From Prodigiosinella confusarubida (GTDB lineage Bacteria > Pseudomonadota > Gammaproteobacteria > Enterobacterales > Enterobacteriaceae), in NCBI RefSeq assembly GCF_002847015.1, contig NZ_CP025085.1, positions 1,302,001 through 1,366,000 on the forward strand: a DNA stretch of 64,000 nucleotides. The letters run 5' to 3'. The notes under the pieces are model-generated. The model ran no database searches. It was not told the origin of the DNA and saw only the letters and a program-made list of their open reading frames with translations. The position numbers and the translations under genes are program-made. Positions 57,099-64,000 of the stretch are shown one piece after another. Positions within the stretch are counted from its first letter, which is position 1. Each line of letters starts with the position of its first letter.

Positions 57099-57863
57099 AT
57101 GGCATACAGCAAAATCCGTCAACCCAAATTGTCAGATGTGATTGAGCAACAGCTGGAGTTTCTGATCCTTGAAGGAACCCTACGTCCCGGCGAGAAACTT
57201 CCCCCGGAGCGTGAGCTGGCTAAGCAGTTCGATGTCTCCCGTCCTTCTTTGAGAGAAGCTATACAGCGTCTGGAAGCCAAAGGACTGCTTTTACGCCGTC
57301 AAGGCGGTGGCACTTTCGTGCAGACCAATCTCTGGCAGAGTGTTAGCGATCCGCTGGCAGAATTACTGAGCAATCACCCCGAATCACAATTCGATCTCCT
57401 CGAAACTCGTCATGCGCTTGAAGGCATTGCTGCTTACTATGCTGCATTGCGTGGCACAGAGTCGGATTTACAGCGTATCCGAGATTGTCATGCCTTGATT
57501 GAAAAGTCTCGGGAAGCCGGTGATTTGGAGGCGGAGTCAGAAGCCGTTATGCACTATCAGATCGCCGTCACCGAAGCCACTCACAACGTGGTACTGCTGC
57601 ATCTGCTGCGCTGTATGGGGCCGATGCTGGAACAAAATGTGCGGCAGAATTTTGAATTGCTTTATCTGAGCCGGGAAGTTTTGGCGAAGGTAAGCAGCCA
57701 TCGCGCCAGAATTTATGAGGCGATTGTTGCCCGTGAGCCAGAACAGGCGCGCGAAGCATCACACCGTCACCTGGCGTTTATTGAGGAAATATTGCTGGAT
57801 CTTAACCGGGAACATAGTCGGCGCGAACGATCACTGCGTCGGCTCCAGCAACGCAAGGATTAA
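57099..57863 (+). CDS. pdhR: Pyruvate dehydrogenase complex repressor
   Basis: GntR/FadR-family repressor of pdhR-aceEF-lpd, inactivated by pyruvate. The 254-residue protein has the N-terminal winged helix (residues about 10-75: [29 protein letters not shown] region, quoted in part as [18 protein letters not shown]) and a C-terminal FCD effector domain. Its operator precedes it at 57050-57066. Confidence 0.96.
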   Translation: MAYSKIRQPKLSDVIEQQLEFLILEGTLRPGEKLPPERELAKQFDVSRPSLREAIQRLEAKGLLLRRQGGGTFVQTNLWQSVSDPLAELLSNHPESQFDLLETRHALEGIAAYYAALRGTESDLQRIRDCHALIEKSREAGDLEAESEAVMHYQIAVTEATHNVVLLHLLRCMGPMLEQNVRQNFELLYLSREVLAKVSSHRARIYEAIVAREPEQAREASHRHLAFIEEILLDLNREHSRRERSLRRLQQRKD

Positions 57864-57905
57864 GTGCCCTATTTGGGGTTCTGTATGCGATAACCAAGAC
57901 GAAGG

Positions 57906-57959
57906 GCCTGTCTTCCTGCGCTTTTTTCCATCGCAGGTTCAGAGTGTAAGAAGACAGGC
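57906..57959 (+). other. Composite hairpin between pdhR and aceE
   Basis: Outer arms GCCTGTCTTC (57906-57915) and GAAGACAGGC (57950-57959) pair perfectly over 10 bp. Directly inside is a second stem CTGCG/CGCAG (57916-57920 and 57932-57936) with a T-rich loop. A further GGGC...GCTC end is near. It lies 42 bases after pdhR and 42 before aceE. No T run follows, so it is not an ordinary terminator; it may be an RNA-processing or stabilising element. Confidence 0.6.
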
Positions 57960-58001
57960 TCCAGATAACTCAACTGATTAGAAACAGATAAGGAATAAAC
58001 C

Positions 58002-60665
58002 ATGTCAGAACGTTTGAATAATGACGTGGATCCGATCGAAACACGCGACTGGCTACAGGCGATCGAATCGGTTATCCGTGAAGAGGGTGTTGAACGCGCT
58101 CAGTTCCTGATTGATCAGGTACTTTCCGAAGCGCGTAAAGGTGGCGTCAAAATGGCTGCCGGCAGTGCAGTAAGCCAATATGTGAACACCATCAGCGTGG
58201 ACGATGAGCCGGAGTATCCTGGCAACCTTGAGCTGGAGCGTCGTATTCGTTCTGCTATCCGCTGGAATGCGATCATGACGGTACTGCATGCTTCGAAGAA
58301 AGATTTGGAGCTCGGTGGTCACATGGCGTCATTCCAGTCTTCCGCCACGTTCTACGAAGTGTGCTTTAACCACTTCTTCCGCGCCCACAATGCGCAGGAC
58401 GGTGGCGATCTGGTGTATTTCCAGGGTCATATTTCTCCAGGCATCTATGCCCGTGCCTTCCTGGAAGGCCGTCTGACAGAAGATCAGATGAATAACTTCC
58501 GTCAGGAAGTCCATGGTAATGGCTTGTCTTCTTACCCACATCCAAAATTGATGCCGAATTTCTGGCAGTTCCCGACCGTATCCATGGGATTGGGGCCTAT
58601 CGCGGCTATTTACCAGGCTAAGTTCCTGAAATATCTGGAACATCGTGGCCTGAAAGATACATCTAAACAAACCGTTTATGCGTTTCTGGGCGATGGTGAA
58701 ATGGATGAGCCGGAATCCAAAGGCGCCATCACCATCGCTACCCGTGAAAAACTGGATAATTTGGTGTTCTTCATCAACTGTAACTTGCAGCGTCTGGACG
58801 GACCGGTTACGGGTAATGGCAAGATCATTAATGAACTGGAAGGTATCTTCGGTGGCGCCGGCTGGGAAGTTATCAAGGTTATCTGGGGTGGCCGTTGGGA
58901 TGAACTGTTGCGTAGAGATACCAGCGGTAAGCTGATCCAACTGATGAATGAAACCGTTGATGGTGATTACCAGACCTTTAAATCCAAGAATGGCGCTTAT
59001 GTGCGGGAGCACTTCTTCGGTAAATATCCAGAAACCGCCGAACTGGTGAAAGACTGGACTGATGATCAGATTTGGGCGCTGAACCGTGGTGGTCACGATC
59101 CGAAGAAAGTCTATGCCGCTCTGAAGAAAGCGCAGGAAACCAAAGATAAACCGGTTGTTATTCTGGCACATACCATTAAAGGCTACGGTATGGGTGATGC
59201 GGCTGAAGGCAAGAATATTGCCCACCAGGTTAAAAAGATTAACATGGACGGCGTGCGCTATTTCCGTGACCGCTTCAATGTGCCGGTCAGTGATGAAAAC
59301 ATCGAAAAGCTGCCGTTCCTGACCTTCGAGAAAGATTCCGCAGAGTACAACTATCTGCACGAACGTCGCCAGGCTCTGGAAGGTTATTTACCGACTCGTC
59401 ACACTAAGTTTACCGAAAAACTGGAATTGCCGACGATGGAGGATTTCAGTTCTCTGCTGGAAGAGCAGACCAAAGAAATCTCTACCACTATCGCTTTTGT
59501 TCGTGCTCTGAACGTGATGCTGAAGAACAAATCGATCAAAGATCGTCTGGTTCCGATTATCGCTGATGAAGCCCGTACTTTCGGTATGGAAGGTCTGTTC
59601 CGTCAAATTGGTATCTACAGCCCGAATGGTCAGCAGTATACTCCGCAGGACCGCGAGCAGGTCGCCTACTACAAAGAAGACCAGAAAGGTCAGATTCTGC
59701 AGGAAGGCATCAATGAACTGGGTGCTGGCGCATCCTGGCTGTCGGCGGCAACGTCTTACAGCACCAACAACCTGCCGATGATTCCGTTCTACATCTACTA
59801 TTCCATGTTCGGATTCCAGCGTATCGGTGATCTGTGCTGGGCCGCCGGCGACCAGCAGGCTCGTGGCTTCCTGATCGGCGGTACTTCTGGCCGTACGACG
59901 CTGAATGGTGAGGGTCTGCAGCATGAAGATGGTCACAGCCACATTCAGGCGCTGACTATTCCAAACTGTATCTCCTATGATCCGTCTTATGCCTATGAAG
60001 TCGCGGTGATCATGCATGATGGTCTGGTTCGCATGTACGGTGAAGCGCAGGAAAATATCTATTACTACATCACCACACTGAACGAAAACTACCACATGCC
60101 AGCCATGCCGCAAGGTGTGGAAGAGGGTATCCGCAAGGGTATTTATAAACTGGAAACGGTTGAAGGCGCTAAAGGTAAAGTTCAGTTGCTGGGTTCAGGT
60201 TCTATTCTGCGTCATGTGCGTGATGCCGCTCAGATTCTGGCGAGCGACTTCGGTATCGGCTCTGATGTTTATAGTGTTACGTCCTTTACTGAACTGGCCC
60301 GTGATGGCCAAGATTGTGAACGCTGGAACATGTTGCATCCGACGGAAACCCCACGCGTACCGTTCATTGCCCAGGTCATGAACGATGCACCCGCTGTCGC
60401 TTCCACCGACTATATGAAACTGTTTGCAGAACAGGTACGAACCTACATCCCGGCCAGCGATTATCGCGTACTGGGTACTGACGGTTTTGGTCGTTCCGAC
60501 AGCCGTGAGAACCTGCGCCACCACTTCGAAGTGGACGCTTCCTACGTGGTAGTTGCAGCATTGGGTGAACTGGCTAAACGCGGTGAAGTTGACGCTTCTG
60601 TAGTGGCTGAAGCCATCAAGAAATTCAGCATTGATCCTGAAAAAGTTAACCCGCGTCTGGCATAA
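58002..60665 (+). CDS. aceE: Pyruvate dehydrogenase E1 component
   Basis: ThDP-dependent decarboxylase that starts the conversion of pyruvate to acetyl-CoA. The 887-residue protein has the E. coli length. ThDP/Mg motif: [14 protein letters not shown]...[11 protein letters not shown]. Near the N-terminus are [12 protein letters not shown] and the E2-binding region. The transketolase-like C-terminal half contains EDGHSHIQ. Operon pdhR-aceE-aceF, 14 bases before aceF. Confidence 0.98.
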   Translation: MSERLNNDVDPIETRDWLQAIESVIREEGVERAQFLIDQVLSEARKGGVKMAAGSAVSQYVNTISVDDEPEYPGNLELERRIRSAIRWNAIMTVLHASKKDLELGGHMASFQSSATFYEVCFNHFFRAHNAQDGGDLVYFQGHISPGIYARAFLEGRLTEDQMNNFRQEVHGNGLSSYPHPKLMPNFWQFPTVSMGLGPIAAIYQAKFLKYLEHRGLKDTSKQTVYAFLGDGEMDEPESKGAITIATREKLDNLVFFINCNLQRLDGPVTGNGKIINELEGIFGGAGWEVIKVIWGGRWDELLRRDTSGKLIQLMNETVDGDYQTFKSKNGAYVREHFFGKYPETAELVKDWTDDQIWALNRGGHDPKKVYAALKKAQETKDKPVVILAHTIKGYGMGDAAEGKNIAHQVKKINMDGVRYFRDRFNVPVSDENIEKLPFLTFEKDSAEYNYLHERRQALEGYLPTRHTKFTEKLELPTMEDFSSLLEEQTKEISTTIAFVRALNVMLKNKSIKDRLVPIIADEARTFGMEGLFRQIGIYSPNGQQYTPQDREQVAYYKEDQKGQILQEGINELGAGASWLSAATSYSTNNLPMIPFYIYYSMFGFQRIGDLCWAAGDQQARGFLIGGTSGRTTLNGEGLQHEDGHSHIQALTIPNCISYDPSYAYEVAVIMHDGLVRMYGEAQENIYYYITTLNENYHMPAMPQGVEEGIRKGIYKLETVEGAKGKVQLLGSGSILRHVRDAAQILASDFGIGSDVYSVTSFTELARDGQDCERWNMLHPTETPRVPFIAQVMNDAPAVASTDYMKLFAEQVRTYIPASDYRVLGTDGFGRSDSRENLRHHFEVDASYVVVAALGELAKRGEVDASVVAEAIKKFSIDPEKVNPRLA

Positions 60666-60679
60666 GAGGTAAAGATTAC

Positions 60680-62557
60680 ATGGCTATCGAAATCAACGTA
60701 CCGGATATCGGTGCAGATGAAGTTGAAGTCACCGAAGTGATGGTGAAAGTCGGCGACAAAGTTGAAGCAGAACAGTCGCTGATCACGGTAGAAGGTGATA
60801 AGGCTTCTATGGAAGTTCCTTCACCTCAGTCGGGCGTGGTTAAAGAGATCAAAGTGGCGGTGGGTGACAAGGTTGCTACCGGTAAATTGATTATGATTTT
60901 TGATTCTGCTGACAGTGCTGTTGCAGCTGCACCCGCCAAAGTCGAAGAGAATAAAGCCGCGGCTACACCGGTTGCTGCGACTGCCAGTGTCGCCAAAGAG
61001 GTTGAAGTACCAGACATCGGTTCGGATGAAGTTGAAGTTACCGATGTGATGGTGAAGGTGGGCGACAAGGTTGAAGCGGAACAGTCTCTGATCACCGTAG
61101 AAGGCGACAAAGCTTCTATGGAAGTCCCGGCGCCGTTTGCCGGTATCGTGAAAGAAATCAAGATAAGCACTGGCGACAAAGTGAAAACCGGCTCGCTGAT
61201 TATGGTTTTCGAAGTGGGTGGCACGGCGCCCGTCGCTGCTGAGACTGCTCCGGCGGTGGTCAGTAGTGTTCCCGCGGCAAAAGATGTGAATGTGCCTGAT
61301 ATCGGCGGTGATGAAGTTGAAGTTACCGAAGTGATGGTGAAAGTGGGCGACAAAGTGGCCGCTGAACAGTCACTGATTACGGTGGAAGGCGACAAAGCCT
61401 CTATGGAAGTCCCGGCGCCGTTTGCCGGTATTGTGAAAGAAATCAAGGTCAGTACTGGCGATAAGGTGAAAACCGGTTCGCTGATTATGATCTTTGAAGT
61501 TGAAGGTGCAGCTCCTGCTGCTGCGTCGGCGGCGAAGAAAGAAGATACGGCACCGGCGGCTAAAGCAGAGAAAGTTGCTGCCCCCGCAGTTGCCAAAGCG
61601 GACAGCAAGAGTGAGTTTGCCGAAAACGACGCTTACATTCATGCCACTCCGGTTATCCGTCGTTTGGCGCGCGAATTTGGCGTCAATCTGGCGAAAGTGA
61701 AGGGGACCGGCCGTAAAGGTCGTATCCTGCGCGAAGACGTTCAGGCGTATGTGAAAGACGCGGTGAAACGCGCTGAATCCGCTCCTGCCGCTGGTGCTAC
61801 CGGTGGCGGTCTGCCCGGTATGCTGCCGTGGCCGAAAGTGGACTTCAGCAAGTTTGGTGAGATTGAGGAAGTTGAACTGGGTCGTATCCAGAAAATATCT
61901 GGTGCCAACCTGAGCCGTAACTGGGTAATGATCCCGCATGTTACGCAGTTCGATGAAGCTGATATCACTGAAGTGGAAGTATTCCGTAAACAGCAGAACC
62001 TGGAAGCCGAGAAGAAGAGACTGGACGTGAAAATCACGCCGCTGGTCTTCCTGATGAAAGCCGCTGCTAAAGCGCTGGAAGAATTCCCACGCTTCAACAG
62101 CTCTATTTCCGAAGATGGTCAGAAGCTGACACTGAAGAAATATATCAATATCGGCGTGGCGGTTGATACACCGAATGGTCTGGTGGTTCCGGTATTCCGT
62201 GATGTTAACAACAAAGGCATCATTGAATTGTCCCGCGAACTGGCGGTTATCTCCAAGAAAGCTCGCGATGGTAAGCTGACCGCATCTGATATGCAGGGTG
62301 GCTGCTTTACTATTTCCAGCCTTGGCGGCATCGGCGGAACGGCGTTTACGCCGATCGTCAATGCACCGGAAGTGGCTATTCTGGGCGTGTCAAAATCGTC
62401 CATGAAGCCGGTCTGGAACGGCAAAGAGTTTGCTCCGCGTCTGATGTTGCCGCTGTCACTGTCTTTTGACCATCGTGTCATTGATGGTGCCGCAGGTGCA
62501 CGTTTCGCCGCATATATCAGTACGATAATGGCAGACATTCGTCGTCTGGTGATGTAA
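60680..62557 (+). CDS. aceF: Pyruvate dehydrogenase E2 (dihydrolipoyl acetyltransferase)
   Basis: Core acetyltransferase of the complex. The 625-residue protein has three N-terminal lipoyl domains, each with the lipoylated lysine in EGDKASME (Lys41, and about 144 and 243), joined by Ala/Pro-rich linkers. The E1/E3-binding domain ([19 protein letters not shown], about 325-365) and the catalytic domain with DHRVIDGA (His/Asp) follow. Lipoyl domains 2 and 3 are nearly identical, even in DNA. Confidence 0.98.
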   Translation: MAIEINVPDIGADEVEVTEVMVKVGDKVEAEQSLITVEGDKASMEVPSPQSGVVKEIKVAVGDKVATGKLIMIFDSADSAVAAAPAKVEENKAAATPVAATASVAKEVEVPDIGSDEVEVTDVMVKVGDKVEAEQSLITVEGDKASMEVPAPFAGIVKEIKISTGDKVKTGSLIMVFEVGGTAPVAAETAPAVVSSVPAAKDVNVPDIGGDEVEVTEVMVKVGDKVAAEQSLITVEGDKASMEVPAPFAGIVKEIKVSTGDKVKTGSLIMIFEVEGAAPAAASAAKKEDTAPAAKAEKVAAPAVAKADSKSEFAENDAYIHATPVIRRLAREFGVNLAKVKGTGRKGRILREDVQAYVKDAVKRAESAPAAGATGGGLPGMLPWPKVDFSKFGEIEEVELGRIQKISGANLSRNWVMIPHVTQFDEADITEVEVFRKQQNLEAEKKRLDVKITPLVFLMKAAAKALEEFPRFNSSISEDGQKLTLKKYINIGVAVDTPNGLVVPVFRDVNNKGIIELSRELAVISKKARDGKLTASDMQGGCFTISSLGGIGGTAFTPIVNAPEVAILGVSKSSMKPVWNGKEFAPRLMLPLSLSFDHRVIDGAAGARFAAYISTIMADIRRLVM

Positions 62558-62561
62558 CGGT

Positions 62562-62589
62562 AAAGGCTGGCTCTGTGGCCAGCCTTTTT
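62562..62589 (+). terminator. Terminator after aceF
   Basis: AAAGGCTGGC/GCCAGCCTTT stem with a six-base loop and a TTTTT tract, four bases past the aceF stop. It likely separates pdhR-aceEF from a partly independent lpd transcript, as in E. coli. Confidence 0.92.
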
Positions 62590-62660
62590 GTTAACGTCAG
62601 TGCCGCAGGTCGGAACAGGCTCTCCTGCGGCGGTTGAGACACTGTTCACCCGAACATGCT

Positions 62661-62688
62661 TTGCAGATTATTAACAATTCTGTAAACT
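62661..62688 (+). promoter_or_regulatory. Candidate lpd promoter
   Basis: -35 TTGCAG (62661-62666), 16-base spacer, -10 TAAACT (62683-62688), 100 bases before lpd and after the aceF terminator. E. coli lpd has its own promoter, which serves both the pyruvate and 2-oxoglutarate dehydrogenase complexes. The spacer contains TTAACAATT, reminiscent of an ArcA site. Confidence 0.5.
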
Positions 62689-62788
62689 GCTGGCGGTGGA
62701 AGCGTCCCGGTGGATGAAGGGCGTGCTTGAATTAACTCGCCATAAAAATGACGTCTGACCCGCCGGACAAACAAAACAAGAGGTCATG

Positions 62789-64000
62789 ATGAGTACTGAA
62801 ATTAAAGCTCAGGTGGTGGTGCTTGGCGCGGGTCCTGCAGGATATTCTGCAGCATTCCGTTGCGCAGATTTAGGTCTGGACACCGTACTGGTAGAACGTT
62901 ATGCCACCCTGGGTGGTGTGTGTCTGAATGTAGGTTGTATCCCCTCGAAAGCATTACTGCACGTAGCTAAAGTCATTGAAGAAGCCAAAGCGCTGGCGGA
63001 ACACGGCATTGTGTTTGGTGAACCGCAGACTGACATCGACAAAATTCGTACTTGGAAAGAAAAAGTCATCAACCAGCTGACGGGTGGTCTGGCTGGTATG
63101 GCGAAAGGCCGTAAAGTTAAAGTGATTAACGGTCTGGGTAAATTTACCGGCCCGAATACGCTGGTTGTCGATGGTGAAAACGGCAAAACTACCGTTAATT
63201 TCGATAACGCCATTATCGCGGCAGGTTCCCGTCCGATTCAGTTGCCATTCATTCCACATGAAGACCCACGCATATGGGATTCTACTGATGCGCTGGAGCT
63301 GAAAACCGTGCCAGGGCGCATGCTGCTCATGGGCGGCGGTATCATCGGTCTGGAAATGGGTACTGTTTATCATGCGCTTGGTTCACAGATCGACGTAGTT
63401 GAAATGTTGGATCAAGTCATTCCGGCAGCGGATAAAGATGTCGTTAAAGTGTTTACCAAACGCATCAGCAAGAAATTCACCCTGATGTTGGAAACCAAAG
63501 TGACCGCCGTCGAAGCCAAAGAAGATGGTATCTATGTCACAATGGAAGGCAAAAAAGCGCCTGCCGAACCACAGCGTTATGACGCAGTGCTGGTCGCGAT
63601 TGGCCGCGTACCAAATGGTAAACTGCTGGATGCAGGTCAGGCTGGCGTGGAAGTCGACGATCGTGGTTTCATTCATGTCGACAAACAGATGCGTACCAAC
63701 GTACCTCACATCTATGCTATTGGCGACATCGTAGGTCAGCCTATGCTGGCGCATAAAGGTGTACATGAGGGACATGTGGCAGCTGAAGTTATCGCTGGCA
63801 AGAAGCATTACTTCGACCCGAAAGTCATCCCGTCCATTGCTTACACTGAACCAGAAGTGGCGTGGGTGGGCTTGACCGAGAAAGAAGCCAAAGAGAAAGG
63901 CATCAGCTACGAAACCGCAACTTTCCCATGGGCTGCCTCTGGGCGTGCCATTGCCTCTGATTGCGCAGATGGTATGACCAAACTGATTTTCGACAAGGAA
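62789..64000 (+). CDS. lpd: Dihydrolipoamide dehydrogenase E3 (3' end outside window)
   Basis: FAD-dependent reoxidation of dihydrolipoyl groups in the PDH, 2-oxoglutarate dehydrogenase and glycine cleavage systems. The first 404 residues (of about 474) are present: FAD motif VVLGAGPAGYSAAF, redox-active disulfide GGVCLNVGCIPSK, NAD motif MGGGIIGLEMGT, and AIGDIVGQPMLAHKG. ATG 62789 (MSTEIKAQ) is five bases after AAGAGG; an ATG directly before it is an alternative. Confidence 0.97.
   Translation, partial: MSTEIKAQVVVLGAGPAGYSAAFRCADLGLDTVLVERYATLGGVCLNVGCIPSKALLHVAKVIEEAKALAEHGIVFGEPQTDIDKIRTWKEKVINQLTGGLAGMAKGRKVKVINGLGKFTGPNTLVVDGENGKTTVNFDNAIIAAGSRPIQLPFIPHEDPRIWDSTDALELKTVPGRMLLMGGGIIGLEMGTVYHALGSQIDVVEMLDQVIPAADKDVVKVFTKRISKKFTLMLETKVTAVEAKEDGIYVTMEGKKAPAEPQRYDAVLVAIGRVPNGKLLDAGQAGVEVDDRGFIHVDKQMRTNVPHIYAIGDIVGQPMLAHKGVHEGHVAAEVIAGKKHYFDPKVIPSIAYTEPEVAWVGLTEKEAKEKGISYETATFPWAASGRAIASDCADGMTKLIFDKE

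Noticed and set aside
58329-59360. 343-codon open frame antisense to aceE
   Set aside because: Shadow of the highly expressed aceE codon pattern; no start signal or recognisable motif.
60826-61608. Thr/Ser-rich frame antisense to the lipoyl domains of aceF, looking like a repeat protein
   Set aside because: The repeats are just the complement of the three lipoyl domains.

Overview
The window is chromosomal DNA of an enterobacterium. It is collinear with the first minutes of the Escherichia coli map: thiQPB-sgrR-sgrS-leuDCBA-ilvIH-cra-mraZ...ftsZ-lpxC-secM-secA-mutT-yacG-zapD-coaE-guaC-hofCB-ppdD-nadC-ampDE-aroP-pdhR-aceEF-lpd. Proteins are close to their E. coli orthologues but clearly diverged. 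A tryptophanase gene (indole production) and a GH43 glycosidase with a pentoside-type symporter fit a soft-rot plant pathogen of the Pectobacteriaceae, most likely Dickeya or a near relative. That genus call is inference. No rRNA, tRNA, insertion sequence, prophage or CRISPR array was seen.

Left part (1-9300): the 3'-truncated ilvB gene (acetohydroxyacid synthase I) with an ivbL-type leader peptide and attenuator; the thiBPQ thiamin ABC transporter under a TPP riboswitch; the sugar-phosphate-stress pair sgrR / sgrS, with the small protein SgrT; then tryptophanase tnaA with its leader tnaC, in the slot where E. coli has setA. Next come leuABCD with the leuL attenuator, an AMP-forming acyl-CoA ligase gene where E. 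coli has leuO, ilvIH, cra and alaE.

Middle (21345-40336): an intact division and cell-wall (dcw) cluster, mraZ-rsmH-ftsL-ftsI-murE-murF-mraY-murD-ftsW-murG-murC-ddlB-ftsQ-ftsA-ftsZ, then lpxC. A convergent DciA/DUF721 gene, absent from this place in E. coli, separates lpxC from secM. SecM carries a recognisable but changed arrest peptide just before secA.

Right part (40438-64000): secA, mutT, yacG, zapD, coaE, guaC, a three-gene type IV pilus operon (ppdD-hofB-hofC), nadC, ampDE, an inserted GH43 glycosidase/symporter pair whose stop codon abuts that of ampE, aroP with tandem TyrR boxes, and pdhR-aceE-aceF-lpd with a perfect PdhR operator.

Much of the regulation is readable in the DNA: three amino-acid leader peptides (ivbL, leuL, tnaC), a translation-arrest sensor (secM), a riboswitch, a dual-function sRNA, MraZ repeats, and TyrR and PdhR operators. 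I found no wholly new system. The points most worth a second look are the tnaC variant, the DciA gene beside secM, the SgrS/SgrT locus without setA, and several unexplained RNA-like hairpins, especially between pdhR and aceE.
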